A stretch of 64,000 nt of DNA from JAJZRJ01 sp040757055 (GTDB taxonomy: Bacteria > Desulfobacterota > Desulfobulbia > Desulfobulbales > Desulfurivibrionaceae). Made by a program: the position numbers and the translations under genes. Shown in pieces: positions 51,866 to 61,141 of the stretch (the first letter of the stretch is position 1; each line of letters starts with the position of its first letter). The stretch covers positions 473,874 to 537,873 of the forward strand of contig JBFLXY010000001.1 in NCBI GenBank assembly GCA_040757055.1. The letters run 5' to 3'. The notes under the pieces are model-generated. The model was not told the DNA's origin, made no database searches, and worked only from the letters and a program-made list of their open reading frames with translations.

Positions 51866-52429
51866 TTACTTGAGGTAAGGCAGCAGGGCCCTGAACTCCG
51901 GGGTGCCGGCCTTGCCGAGCCAGTCGTAGATGATCATCTCGGTGGTGCCGACCACCGCGCCCATCTCCCGCAGCCGCGCCAACCCCAGCTTGTAGTTCTT
52001 CTTCACCCGCGAAGAGACCGCATCCGCCGCCACCCAGACCCGGAAGCCTTCGTTGAGGGCCCCCAGCACCGTCTGGTAGACGCAGATGTGGGTCTCCACC
52101 CCGCAGACCACCAGGGTGTTCACCGCCGGCGCAAGCTTCTTCACCGCCGCCCTGATCGCCTCGTTGTTGAAGCAGCCGAATTCGAGCTTGTCCAGGGCCG
52201 GCACCTCCCCCAGCGCCTCGGCCACCGGCGCCACAAAGGGACCGATCCGCGCCACGTACTGGGTGGTGGGAATGACCGGGACAGCGAGTTCCTTGGCCGC
52301 CCGGATGAGCAGGGCCGCGTTCTTCGCCACCTCCTCCTGGCCGTGGATCACCTTCATGAGGTTCTCCTGGATATCCACCACCAACAGGGCGCACTGCTTC
52401 GGGTCGAGATGAGAGAGGGCGTCGCGCAC
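51866..52429 (-). CDS. isochorismatase-family hydrolase
   Basis: The 187-residue cysteine hydrolase has VVDIQENLMKVI near residue 17 (catalytic aspartate), an LDKLEFGCF segment carrying the catalytic lysine, and VVCGVETHICVYQT (about 109-122) with a cis-peptide and the nucleophilic cysteine. Members include nicotinamidases and YcaC-like enzymes; the substrate is unknown. The start is the GTG at 52429, with AAGGAG seven bases upstream. It is convergent with the ars operon, only seven bases away. Confidence 0.88.
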   Translation of the reverse strand: MRDALSHLDPKQCALLVVDIQENLMKVIHGQEEVAKNAALLIRAAKELAVPVIPTTQYVARIGPFVAPVAEALGEVPALDKLEFGCFNNEAIRAAVKKLAPAVNTLVVCGVETHICVYQTVLGALNEGFRVWVAADAVSSRVKKNYKLGLARLREMGAVVGTTEMIIYDWLGKAGTPEFRALLPYLK

Positions 52430-52552
52430 GGTTCTGCTCCTTGTGGTCCGCCGGCATGGCCGGCGGGAAAAAAGTATTGCCAAATCCTGGCCCACAAACT
52501 TACTGTGGAAGGCGAGCAAAGGCAACCGTGAAACTTCACCCCCCGAGAGACC

Positions 52553-53941
52553 ATGCCCGCACCCCGCATTGCCGAACTTCTCCGCCGCCCCCCCCTGGGC
52601 GAGACCGTTGTTGTCAACGGCTGGGTCCGCACCCGGCGCGACGCCAAGGGTTTTTCCTTCATTGAGATCAACGACGGCTCCTGCCTCGCCAACCTTCAGG
52701 TGATCGTCGGGGCGACCCTGCCCAACTACGAGGCCGAGGTCGCCCGCCTGGCCACGGGCTGCGCCGTGCAGGTGACCGGCGAACTCGCCCCCTCGCCGGC
52801 CAAGGGCCAGGCGGTGGAGTTGAAGGCCAGCGAGGTCACGATCCATGGCTGGGCCGATCCGGAGAGCTACCCCCTCCAGAAGAAGCGCCACTCCTTCGAG
52901 TTCCTGCGCACCATCGCGCATCTCAGGCCGCGCACCAACAGCCTCGGCGCCGTGGCCCGGGTGCGCAGCCGGCTGGCCCATGCAGTGCACGAATTCTTCA
53001 AGGAGCGCGGCTTCTTCTACATCCACACCCCGATCATCACCACCTCCGACTGCGAGGGCGCGGGCGAGATGTTCACCGTGACATCCTTCGACCTCGACCA
53101 GACGCCCAAGGTGAACGGCAAGGTCGATTACCGCCAGGACTTTTTCGGCCGCCGCACCAGCCTCACGGTGAGCGGACAGCTGGAGGCGGAGATATACGCC
53201 CTGGCCCTGGGCAACGTCTACACCTTCGGCCCCACCTTCCGGGCGGAGAATTCCAACACCAGCCGCCATCTTGCCGAGTTCTGGATGATCGAGCCGGAGA
53301 TGGCCTTCTGCGATCTTGCCGGCGACATCGACGTGGCCGAGGCGCTCTTGAAACACCTGGTCTCCTGCGCCCTCACCGAATGCCGCGAGGACCTCGACCT
53401 CTTTGCCCAATTCATCGACAAGGGGCTCATGGCCCGCCTTGAAAACGTGGTGGCCAAACCCTTCGTGCGCCTGCCGTATGGCGAGGCGGTCGAACGGCTC
53501 ACGTCCTCGGGCCACGACTTCGAATTTCCCGTGGAGTGGGGGCTCGACCTGCACTCCGAACACGAACGCTTTCTCACCGAGACGATCTTCCAGCAACCGG
53601 TGGTGGTGACCGACTACCCCAAGGCGATCAAGGCCTTCTACATGCGGGTAAACGACGATGGCAAGACCGTGGCGGCCATGGACATCCTCTTTCCGGGCAT
53701 CGGCGAGATCGTGGGCGGCAGCCAGCGCGAGGAGCGCTACCAGGTGCTGCTTAGTCGCCTCACCGAGACGGGCCTGCCGCTCGATGACTACCAGTGGTAC
53801 CTCGACCTGCGCCGCTTCGGCTCAGTACCCCACGCGGGGTTCGGCCTCGGTTTCGAGCGGATCATCCAGTTCGTCACCGCCATGGCCAACATCCGCGAGG
53901 TGATTCCCTTTCCGCGCACGCCGGGCTCGGCCGGGTTCTGA
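52553..53941 (+). CDS. asnS: asparaginyl-tRNA synthetase
   Basis: This class II aminoacyl-tRNA synthetase of 462 residues charges tRNA-Asn. The N-terminal OB fold (VVVNGWVRTRRDAKGFSFIE) recognises the anticodon; the catalytic domain has FFYIHTPIITTSDCEGAGEMF (motif 2 region nearby), GPTFRAENSNTSRHLAEFWM and GFGLGFERIIQFV (motif 3). The C terminus REVIPFPRTPGSAGF is typical of AsnS. Presence of AsnS implies direct charging, though AspRS/GatCAB may also exist. Confidence 0.97.
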   Translation: MPAPRIAELLRRPPLGETVVVNGWVRTRRDAKGFSFIEINDGSCLANLQVIVGATLPNYEAEVARLATGCAVQVTGELAPSPAKGQAVELKASEVTIHGWADPESYPLQKKRHSFEFLRTIAHLRPRTNSLGAVARVRSRLAHAVHEFFKERGFFYIHTPIITTSDCEGAGEMFTVTSFDLDQTPKVNGKVDYRQDFFGRRTSLTVSGQLEAEIYALALGNVYTFGPTFRAENSNTSRHLAEFWMIEPEMAFCDLAGDIDVAEALLKHLVSCALTECREDLDLFAQFIDKGLMARLENVVAKPFVRLPYGEAVERLTSSGHDFEFPVEWGLDLHSEHERFLTETIFQQPVVVTDYPKAIKAFYMRVNDDGKTVAAMDILFPGIGEIVGGSQREERYQVLLSRLTETGLPLDDYQWYLDLRRFGSVPHAGFGLGFERIIQFVTAMANIREVIPFPRTPGSAGF

Positions 53942-54046
53942 AAGGCGGCCGCCGCCCTTTTCCCCATCTTTGACTTCACGGCCCCACGGTTTGTGATACA
54001 CTGTTGCGACGGCCATTTTCCCCTTGGCAACAACCGGAGAAAAAAC

Positions 54047-55195
54047 ATGCGCATCCGGACAATTCTCTCCTTTCTGGTTGCGTTCTGGGCGGTGCCAGCC
54101 TTTTTCGCCTGCCAGAGCGAGGCCGGAGAGACCATCGCCACCACGGCCAGCGAAACCGGCCTCATCCGGCTGGTGGAGGTGGCGCGCGGCCTGGAAATTC
54201 CCTGGTCCCTGGCCTTTCTCCCCGACGGCCGCCTGCTGGTCACGGAACGGCCTGGAAGGATGCGCATCGTCGGGCCGGACGGCGGGCTTTCCCGGGCTCT
54301 GGCCGGGTTGCCGATGGTGCACGCCGAGGGACAGGGCGGCCTGCTGGATGTGGTGCTCGGGCCTGATTTCGCCACCGACGGCCGCGTCTATTTTTCCTAC
54401 GCCGAACCGGTCGCAAAAGGCGCACGCACTGCCGTGGCCCGGGCCCGCCTGGATGCGGCCGGCCTGCGCCTGACGGAGGTTACCCGCATCTTCGCCCAGA
54501 ACGAGGCCCCTCCCGGCAGCAGCCACTGGGGGTCCCGCCTGGTGTTCGATCGCCAGGGCAACCTCTTCGTCACCCTGGGCGAACGTTTTTTCCGGCGTGA
54601 TCGGGCCCAGGCGCTGGGCAGCCACCTGGGCAAGATCGTCCGCATCCGGCCGGACGGCGCCATCCCCGCCGACAACCCGTTCCGCAACCATCCGGAAGCG
54701 CGGCCAGAAATCTGGTCCTACGGCCACCGCAACGTACAGGGCGCGGCGCTCCATCCGGAAACCGGCCGCCTCTGGACCCACGAACACGGACCCCAGGGCG
54801 GCGACGAGGTCAACATCATCCTGCCCGGCCGCAATTACGGCTGGCCGGTGATCACCCATGGCCGGGAATACCTGACCGGCTTCCGCATCGGCGAGGGAAC
54901 CGAGCGGCCGGACGTGGTTCCGCCTCTTCATGTCTGGACCCCCTCCATCGCCCCTTCGGGCATGGCCTTCTATACCGGCGGGGAGTTTCCCCAGTGGCGC
55001 GGAAGTCTCTTTGTCGGCGCATTGCGAGGCAGCATGCTGGTGCGGCTCACCCTGGACGGCGAGCGAGTGGTCCGGGAGGAGCGCCTGCTTGCCGAGATGG
55101 GCCATCGCATCCGCGACGTCCGGCAAGGCCCGGACGGCAGGCTTTACCTGCTGGATGAAACCGCCGGCCGCATCCTGCGCCTGGAACGGCCGTAG
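54047..55195 (+). CDS. PQQ-type aldose sugar dehydrogenase (YliI/Asd-like)
   Basis: The 382-residue protein has a signal peptide with a possible lipobox (AFFAC) and a six-bladed beta-propeller of the soluble glucose dehydrogenase family. Landmarks include GLEIPWSLAFLPDGRLLVTE, GQGGLLDVVLGP, WGSRLVFDRQGNLFVTLG, SYGHRNVQG and EHGPQGGDEVN. Relatives oxidise aldoses in the periplasm with PQQ. No PQQ biosynthesis gene is in the window, so the cofactor may be scavenged. It is 22 bp before ndh, so sugar oxidation and quinone reduction may be linked. Confidence 0.85.
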   Translation: MRIRTILSFLVAFWAVPAFFACQSEAGETIATTASETGLIRLVEVARGLEIPWSLAFLPDGRLLVTERPGRMRIVGPDGGLSRALAGLPMVHAEGQGGLLDVVLGPDFATDGRVYFSYAEPVAKGARTAVARARLDAAGLRLTEVTRIFAQNEAPPGSSHWGSRLVFDRQGNLFVTLGERFFRRDRAQALGSHLGKIVRIRPDGAIPADNPFRNHPEARPEIWSYGHRNVQGAALHPETGRLWTHEHGPQGGDEVNIILPGRNYGWPVITHGREYLTGFRIGEGTERPDVVPPLHVWTPSIAPSGMAFYTGGEFPQWRGSLFVGALRGSMLVRLTLDGERVVREERLLAEMGHRIRDVRQGPDGRLYLLDETAGRILRLERP

Positions 55196-55217
55196 CAGAC
55201 ACGGCGAAAGGTACGCC

Positions 55218-56528
55218 ATGCACCCCCAGAACCATAACGGCACCAGCACGACCGACAGGCACGTGGTCATCGTCGGCGGCGGTTTTGCCGGCCTCAATGC
55301 CGCCAAGGGGCTCGGCAACCAGCCGGGCATCCGGGTCACGCTCATCGACCGCCGCAACCACCATCTCTTCCAGCCCCTCCTCTACCAGGTGGCCATGGCC
55401 GCCTTGAGCCCTGCGGAGATCGCCGCGCCCATCCGCCACATCCTGGCGCGCTATCGCAACGTCACGGTCTTGCAGGATGAGGTGACCGGTGTCGACCTCG
55501 CCAGCCGCACCGTCGCTGCACGGACCATCACGCTGTCCTACGACTACCTGCTGCTGGCCTGCGGTACCCGCCATGCCTACTTCGGCCATGAAGGCTGGGA
55601 GGAGTTCGCCCCAGGGCTCAAAACCATCGAGCAGGCCACCGAGATCCGGCGGAGGGTGCTCAATGCCTTTGAAGCGGCGGAGCGCTCCACCGATCCGGCC
55701 GAACAGCGCCGCCACCTCACCTTCGTCATCGTGGGCGGCGGCCCCACCGGCGTGGAACTGGCCGGGGCCATCGGCGAGATGAGCCGCTACACCCTGGCCC
55801 AGGACTTCCGCAACGTCAATCCCCGCCTCGCCCGCATCGTCCTCATCGAGGCCGGCCCCCGCATCCTGCCCTCCTTCAGCGAGAAGCTGGCCGGCGAGGC
55901 AACCCGCGACCTCGAAGAACTCGGCGTCCAGGTCTGGACCGCGAGCCCGGTAACGGGCTTGGATCGCAACGGGGTCACGGTGGGCCGGGAGCGGCTGGAG
56001 GCAGCCACCATCCTCTGGGCCGCCGGGGTGCAGGCCTCGGGGCTGGGGAAAACCCTCGGCGTCGTCACCGACCGGCTGGGCCGCCTCATGGTGGAACCGG
56101 ACCTGAGCCTGCCGAAACACCCCGAGGTCTTCGTGGCCGGCGACCAGGCCCATTTTGCCCATGGCCGATCCACGCCGCTGCCGGGCCTGGCACCGGTAGC
56201 ACTCCAGCAGGGCCGTGCCATTGCCAAAAACATCCTCCGCGAAATTGCGGGGCTGTCGCGGCAGCCGTTCCACTATCGCGACAAGGGTCAGCTCGCCACC
56301 ATCGGCCGCAGCAAGGCCATCATCGAACTGGGCCCTCTGCGCTTCGGCGGTTTCCTCGCCTGGGTTGCCTGGCTGATGGTCCACATCTACTACCTGATCG
56401 GCTTTGAAAACCGGATCTTCGTCACCATGCGCTGGGCCTGGTCCTTCCTCACCTTCCGGCGCGGCGCCCGGCTCATCGTGGACAAGGAGTGGCGCTTCTA
56501 CCGGCCAGCCGACCGGGACCAGCCATGA
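55218..56528 (+). CDS. ndh: type II NADH:quinone oxidoreductase
   Basis: The 436-residue flavoprotein has two dinucleotide folds: VVIVGGGFAGLNAAKGLG (FAD, about 17-34) and FVIVGGGPTGVELAGAIGEM (NADH, about 170). The quinone-binding GLAPVALQQGRAIAKNI is near 320, and a C-terminal membrane-anchoring stretch (about 375-410, FLAWVAWLMVHIYYLIGF) follows. NDH-2 passes electrons from NADH to quinone without pumping. AAAGG precedes the ATG. It follows the aldose dehydrogenase gene. Confidence 0.92.
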   Translation: MHPQNHNGTSTTDRHVVIVGGGFAGLNAAKGLGNQPGIRVTLIDRRNHHLFQPLLYQVAMAALSPAEIAAPIRHILARYRNVTVLQDEVTGVDLASRTVAARTITLSYDYLLLACGTRHAYFGHEGWEEFAPGLKTIEQATEIRRRVLNAFEAAERSTDPAEQRRHLTFVIVGGGPTGVELAGAIGEMSRYTLAQDFRNVNPRLARIVLIEAGPRILPSFSEKLAGEATRDLEELGVQVWTASPVTGLDRNGVTVGRERLEAATILWAAGVQASGLGKTLGVVTDRLGRLMVEPDLSLPKHPEVFVAGDQAHFAHGRSTPLPGLAPVALQQGRAIAKNILREIAGLSRQPFHYRDKGQLATIGRSKAIIELGPLRFGGFLAWVAWLMVHIYYLIGFENRIFVTMRWAWSFLTFRRGARLIVDKEWRFYRPADRDQP

Positions 56529-56664
56529 CCCGACGCGGACAACGCGCACCGTTGCCGGCGGAACCCGTCCCTGGCAACCGGTTCCAGACGATTGACACGC
56601 CTGCCCGATTGGGGTACCTGACACAAGAGAGGTCTTTTGCCAATCCATACGAGGGGGAATCGTT

Positions 56665-57294
56665 ATGGCCATCAGCGTCAAAAGCTTTCCCAAGGAACAG
56701 CCCGTCAACTACGACGCCTTCCGCAGCCAGATCCAGACCGGCGACATCCTGCTCTGCTCCGGCTCCGGCTGGTTCTCCAAGATGATCCAGGGCTCCACCG
56801 AAAGCGTCTGGAGCCATGTCGGGTTCGTGATGCGGCTCGACAGCATCGACCGCGTCATGGTGCTGGAGAGCGTGGAGCCCTTGGGGGTGCGCACGGTGCC
56901 GCTCAGCAAGTACCTCACCGACTACGACTCCGACCGCCACCCCTATCCCGGCGGGCTCATCCTGGCGCGCCACCAGGAGTTCCAGGCCAAGGCCAAAGCC
57001 AAGGCGCTGACCCGCTTCGGCCAGTTCGCGGTGGACCTCTTCGGCTACCCCTACGACAAGGACGAGATCGCCAAGATCGCCGCCCGCATCATGGCCTCCA
57101 AAATTCCCTTCTCCGCCAAGGACAAAAAAGCCCTGGCGCCCGACCGCGAGTTCATCTGCTCGGAATATGCCTACGAATGCTACAAATCCATCGGCATCGA
57201 GATCGACTACGACCCGCGCGGCTTTGTTGCCCCGGCGGATTTCGCACGCACCCCGGAGGTCTCGCTGGTGGCGGTATTGCAGGGCAAGAAATAA
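56665..57294 (+). CDS. YiiX-like permuted papain-fold hydrolase
   Basis: The 209-residue protein belongs to the YiiX/YebB-like (permuted NlpC/P60) family. IQTGDILLCSGSGWFSKMIQ starts the domain, with catalytic histidine in SVWSHVGFV near residue 51 and cysteine in FICSEYAYECY near 165. Such proteins may act on lipids or peptides as hydrolases or acyltransferases; no function is assigned here. There is no signal peptide. GAGGGGGA precedes the ATG. Confidence 0.8.
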   Translation: MAISVKSFPKEQPVNYDAFRSQIQTGDILLCSGSGWFSKMIQGSTESVWSHVGFVMRLDSIDRVMVLESVEPLGVRTVPLSKYLTDYDSDRHPYPGGLILARHQEFQAKAKAKALTRFGQFAVDLFGYPYDKDEIAKIAARIMASKIPFSAKDKKALAPDREFICSEYAYECYKSIGIEIDYDPRGFVAPADFARTPEVSLVAVLQGKK

Positions 57295-57317
57295 CCCCAG
57301 ACAAAAGGTGCCACCCC

Positions 57318-57635
57318 ATGAAAGTCACCCTCATGGCCTGCAGCGACAACCCGGAAATTTTGTGGAATGCCTTCCGCATGGGCAACCTGATGCTGGAACA
57401 GATGGACGACGTCACCATCTTCCTCAACGGGCCGTCGGTGGACTATGCGAACCTCGCCTCGGAACGCTACCCGCTCACCGAACAGGCCAAGCTCTTCACC
57501 CTCTCCGAGGGGATGCTGCTCGCCTGAGGCAAGCTCATGGACCTCCACGGCGTGGAGGCAGGCTACCACCAGCGGGCCAAACAGATCGACCTCTACCGGC
57601 TCATCGCCGAGAGCGACAGGGTCATTACCTTCTAA
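57318..57635 (+). CDS. DsrE-like protein; in-frame UGA as probable Sec
   Basis: With the TGA at codon 70 (57525-57527) decoded as selenocysteine, the protein has 105 residues: a strand-helix N terminus (MKVTLMACSDNPEILWNAFR), a VTIFLNGPSVDYA strand, and the active loop GMLLA-U-GKLMDLHGV, followed by QIDLYRLIAESDRVITF. DsrE-family sulfurtransferases carry cysteine at the position of U (LLACGxC), and Sec-containing DsrE-like proteins are known in sulfate reducers. Terminated at TGA, only the N-terminal two thirds would be made, without the redox residue. A perfect stem-loop follows (separate entry). Its ribosome site is weak (AAAGGTG). Sulfur or selenium relay is inferred. Confidence 0.8.
57542..57558 (+). 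promoter_or_regulatory. candidate SECIS element for the DsrE-like gene
   Basis: CCTCCAC and GTGGAGG form a perfect 7-bp stem with loop GGC, with the loop starting 22 nt after the TGA. Both stem and loop G are consistent with bacterial SECIS. Confidence 0.65.
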
Positions 57636-57656
57636 CCACCAGCAGTGGAGGCCACC

Positions 57657-58220
57657 ATGAAGACGCCCCCCTCCTCGTTCGGCATCCTCTTCATCTGCGC
57701 CTTTCTCTTCCTCGGCGCCTCGCAGGTACAAGCGGAAAACTTCACCCTCACCAGCACGAATCTGGGCGGCCAGCTCACCATGGAGCAGGTCTTTGCCGGC
57801 TTCGGCTGCACCGGCAGGAACATCTCGCCCCAACTCCAGTGGAAAAACGCGCCGCCAGGCACCAAAAGCTTCGCAGTCACGGTATATGACCCCGATGCCC
57901 CCACGGGCAGCGGCTGGTGGCACTGGCTGGTCTTCAACATCCCCGCCACGGTGACCCAACTCCCGGCCGATGCCGGCAACCCGGCCAAAAACCTGGCTCC
58001 CAAGGGCAGCGTCCAGAGCGTCACCGACTACGGCAAGCCCGGATTCGGCGGCGCCTGCCCGCCAAAGGGCGACAAGCCGCACCGCTACATTTTCACCGTC
58101 TATGCCCTCAAGGTGGAGAAACTGGACCAGGATCCCTCCGCCCCGCCTGCCATGGTGGGTTTTCAGCTCAACCAGCACGCCCTGGCCAGGGCCTCGCTGA
58201 TCAGCTATTACGGCCGGTGA
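57657..58220 (+). CDS. YbhB/YbcL family PEBP-like protein, exported
   Basis: The 187-residue protein has a signal peptide (ILFICAFLFLGASQVQA) and a PEBP (Raf kinase inhibitor-like) fold: FGCTGRNISPQLQWKNAPPG, VTVYDPDAPTGSGWWHWLVF and KPHRYIFTVYAL contain the conserved ligand-pocket residues. Bacterial members have no firm role. TGGAGG precedes the ATG at 57657. It is 22 bp after the DsrE-like gene. Confidence 0.9.
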   Translation: MKTPPSSFGILFICAFLFLGASQVQAENFTLTSTNLGGQLTMEQVFAGFGCTGRNISPQLQWKNAPPGTKSFAVTVYDPDAPTGSGWWHWLVFNIPATVTQLPADAGNPAKNLAPKGSVQSVTDYGKPGFGGACPPKGDKPHRYIFTVYALKVEKLDQDPSAPPAMVGFQLNQHALARASLISYYGR

Positions 58221-58248
58221 TGCCCTTCCCGCACAAAAGGTGAACACC

Positions 58249-59073
58249 ATGCGGCAACGAATCCTTCTCCCCTGCCTTCTCCTCGCTGCGGCCCTGGCCA
58301 CCACCGGCACCGCGTTCGCGCAGATGGGCGGCAAGGGGAAAAAAGGGGCCCTTCCCGAAGAAAGGGCCGCAGCCCAAGAGGAGGCCCGACGGGACTTCCA
58401 GCCCAGTGGCCTCACCCCAATGTTTCCTGCCGGGGCCAACTGCCCCGAGGTCGCCTCCCCCTTCGGCTCCTCCACCCGGTACGACGGCAGCTTCCGGCCC
58501 ATGACCCGCTACGGCGGCCGGCATGGCGGCATGGACCTGACGCTTGCCGAGGGCACGCCGCTGCGGGCGCTGGGCAAAGGACGCATCGTCCATCTGGGCG
58601 CGGGTGGCCAGGCGGAAGGATTTTTCCTCTGGCTGCAACTGGCGCCGGCAGATACCGGCCTGCCCTTCTGGGTCTATGCCAAATACCAGCATTTTCAGGA
58701 ACTGCCCAAACGCAGGGTGGGCGAAATCGTCCAGGCCGGCGACATCCTCGGCCCCTCGGGCAAGAGCGGCACCACCGGCGGCCATTACGGCACAAACGGC
58801 TACCCCCACCTGCACCTCACCACCGTGGCCAGCCCCAGCGGGGAGTTCGAGATCGACGGCTCGCGAGTGGCGGCGCAATCGCCCCGCCTCTTCGACCCGG
58901 TGGCCCTCTTCGTGACGGGACTCGCGGACGTCGCCGAGGTACAGAATCTGCCCGAAGCGCGCAAGACTGTGGCCATCCCTTACATGACCGGAGACGGCGC
59001 CATCCATCCGGCCGGCAGCAAGCTCGTCTGGCCGGTGCAGTGCGCCGGATCAGCAAGGGAAAACCGGCCATGA
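58249..59073 (+). CDS. M23-family (LytM-like) envelope peptidase
   Basis: The 274-residue protein has a signal peptide (LLPCLLLAAALATTGTAFA) and a peptidase M23 domain. Zinc ligands appear in RHGGMDLTLAEGTPL (H and D, with GGMD) and YPHLHL (HxH), with GDILGPSGKSGTTGGH typical of the fold. The N-terminal region is charged and low in complexity. M23 peptidases cut peptidoglycan crosslinks or activate amidases. AAGGTG lies before the ATG at 58249. It overlaps the pyruvate kinase start (ATGA). Confidence 0.82.
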   Translation: MRQRILLPCLLLAAALATTGTAFAQMGGKGKKGALPEERAAAQEEARRDFQPSGLTPMFPAGANCPEVASPFGSSTRYDGSFRPMTRYGGRHGGMDLTLAEGTPLRALGKGRIVHLGAGGQAEGFFLWLQLAPADTGLPFWVYAKYQHFQELPKRRVGEIVQAGDILGPSGKSGTTGGHYGTNGYPHLHLTTVASPSGEFEIDGSRVAAQSPRLFDPVALFVTGLADVAEVQNLPEARKTVAIPYMTGDGAIHPAGSKLVWPVQCAGSARENRP

Positions 59074-60506
59074 CGCTTCCAGAGAGGGTTCTGCCTGCCC
59101 CAGTCATGCGCAAGACCAAGATCGTCTGCACCATCGGCCCGAAGACCGCGGCCTGCGAACAGATCAGGCAGCTGGCCGAGGGCGGCATGAACGTGGCCCG
59201 GCTCAACATGTCCCACGGCACCCAGGAGTGGCACCGGGAGGTCATCGCCAGCATCCGGCGGATCAACAAGAAATTCGGCCTCGCCATCGCCATCCTGCTG
59301 GACACCAAGGGCGCGGAGGTCCGCACCGGCGACCTCAAGCAGGACCTGGCTCTCAAAACAGGCGACACCCTCACCCTCACCATCCGCCACCAGGCGGAGC
59401 TGGCGCCCTACACGGTGGAGGTGAGCCACGACGGCTTTGTCCGCGAGGTGGCGGTCGGCGACATCGTGCTGGTCGATGGCGGCATGATCCGCCTCAAAGT
59501 GCTTGAGGTCACCCGCAGCGATGTCCGCTGCGAGGTGCTGGACGAGGGGATGCTCTCGTCGCGGCGCCACCTCAACGTGCGGGGCAAGAGCGCCGATCTG
59601 CCGGCCATCACCGACAAGGACTGGACCGATATCGACTTTGCCATTGCCGAGCGGGTGGACTTCATCGCCCTTTCCTTTGTCCGCGAGGCGGCGGCCATCA
59701 CCGGCCTGATCGGCTACCTCAAGGAAAAGCAGGCGCCCATCAGCGTGCTGGCCAAGATCGAGAGCGCCGAGTCCATCCCCCACCTCGACGAGATCATCGC
59801 GGCCAGCCACGGGATCATGATCGCCCGCGGCGATCTGGGGGCGGAGCTGCCCTGCGAGGAGGTGCCGCTCCTTCAGGAAGAAATCGTCCGCAAATGCCGG
59901 GCTGCCGGCAAGCCGGTGATCGTGGCCACCCACATGCTCGAATCGATGATCGCGAACCCCACCCCCACTCGGGCCGAGGTCACCGACATCACCCATGCCG
60001 TGCAGCAGGGGGCCGACGCCATCATGCTCTCCGGCGAGACCGCCACCGGCCGCCACCCCCTGAAGGCGGTGGCGGTGATGGATGCGGTGGCCCGCCGGAT
60101 CGAGCGCCATCTGGCCTCAGACACCACGGTGCGGGTCAAGTCCTCCAGCCTTTCCAAGGAGGAGATCTCCCGCAGCGCGGCGCTCCTCGGCAATAACCTC
60201 GGCGTGGCCGGCACCCTGGTCATCACCCGGCGGGGGCTGATGGCGGCCCTGCTCTCCAAGTGCCGGCCGGTGGCGCCCATCTTCGCCTTCACCAACACCA
60301 CCCATGTCCGGCGCCGGCTGGGGCTCTACTGGGGGGTGCAGCCGTTGCTGGTCAATCTCTCCAGCGATCCGGAGGTCACGATCCAGCGGGCCATCGAAAA
60401 ACTCCTCCGGCGCAAGATCATCGGAACGGGTGACCGGATCATCGTTCTTTCCGACATCCTGGCCGGCGGCAGGTTCGTCGAGACCATCCAGGTGCGGATC
60501 ATCTGA
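59070..60506 (+). CDS. pyk: pyruvate kinase
   Basis: Pyruvate kinase makes ATP and pyruvate from PEP and ADP. The 478-residue protein has KTKIVCTIGPKT, LLDTKGAEVRTGDL, the catalytic AKIESAESI, MIARGDLGAELPCEEVPLLQEEI and IMLSGETATGRHPL. The C-terminal domain is complete. The ATG at 59070 overlaps the M23 gene stop. Followed by lysE and chrA in the same direction. Confidence 0.96.
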   Translation: MTLPERVLPAPVMRKTKIVCTIGPKTAACEQIRQLAEGGMNVARLNMSHGTQEWHREVIASIRRINKKFGLAIAILLDTKGAEVRTGDLKQDLALKTGDTLTLTIRHQAELAPYTVEVSHDGFVREVAVGDIVLVDGGMIRLKVLEVTRSDVRCEVLDEGMLSSRRHLNVRGKSADLPAITDKDWTDIDFAIAERVDFIALSFVREAAAITGLIGYLKEKQAPISVLAKIESAESIPHLDEIIAASHGIMIARGDLGAELPCEEVPLLQEEIVRKCRAAGKPVIVATHMLESMIANPTPTRAEVTDITHAVQQGADAIMLSGETATGRHPLKAVAVMDAVARRIERHLASDTTVRVKSSSLSKEEISRSAALLGNNLGVAGTLVITRRGLMAALLSKCRPVAPIFAFTNTTHVRRRLGLYWGVQPLLVNLSSDPEVTIQRAIEKLLRRKIIGTGDRIIVLSDILAGGRFVETIQVRII

Positions 60507-60517
60507 ACGCGCCGCCC

Positions 60518-61141
60518 ATGCTCTCCTTTCTCTCCCTCGGCATCGCACTGGGCCTTTCGGCCGGAGTCGCCCCAGGCCCGCTCCTGGCCCTGGTCATCTC
60601 CGAAACGCTCCGGCATGGCCCGGCGGCCGGCATGAAGGTGGCCTGCGCGCCGATCCTCACCGACCTGCCGATCATTGCCCTTTCTCTTTTCGTCCTGGCC
60701 CGGCTTGCCGCCCAGCCCAAGGTGCTGGGGCTGATTTCCCTGGCCGGCGGCTTCCTGCTCCTTTCCCTCGGCTGGCAGCATCTCCGCAGCCGCGAAACCC
60801 CGCCGTCCCAACCGGAAGCAAGCCCCAGGCCCCTCATCAAGGGCATCGCCGTCAATCTGTTGAGCCCGCACCCCTATCTCTTCTGGCTCAGCGTGGGCGC
60901 ACCCCTGACCACCAGGGCCATGGCCCAGGGTGCTGGCGCGGCCATCGCCTTCATCGCCGGTTTCTACATCCTGCTGGTGGGTTCGAAGATAGTGCTGGCC
61001 CTGGCCGCCGGCACATCCCGTTCTTTCCTCTCCGGCAGGGCCTATCTTCTGATTCTGCGCCTCCTCGGCCTGCTGCTCTGGGGCCTGGCGTTCCTGCTGC
61101 TGCGGGAAGGGCTCAATCTCCTTCAAGGGACCGGTCCATGA
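60518..61141 (+). CDS. LysE/RhtB-family exporter
   Basis: The 207-residue membrane protein has five to six helices. The LysE signature is at the N terminus: GLSAGVAPGPLLALVISETLRHG, with the conserved PGP and a following GMKVACAPILTDL, and a later NLLSPHPYLFWLSVG. It exports amino acids or related small molecules; the substrate is unknown. It is 11 bp after pyk and overlaps chrA by four bases. Confidence 0.88.
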   Translation: MLSFLSLGIALGLSAGVAPGPLLALVISETLRHGPAAGMKVACAPILTDLPIIALSLFVLARLAAQPKVLGLISLAGGFLLLSLGWQHLRSRETPPSQPEASPRPLIKGIAVNLLSPHPYLFWLSVGAPLTTRAMAQGAGAAIAFIAGFYILLVGSKIVLALAAGTSRSFLSGRAYLLILRLLGLLLWGLAFLLLREGLNLLQGTGP

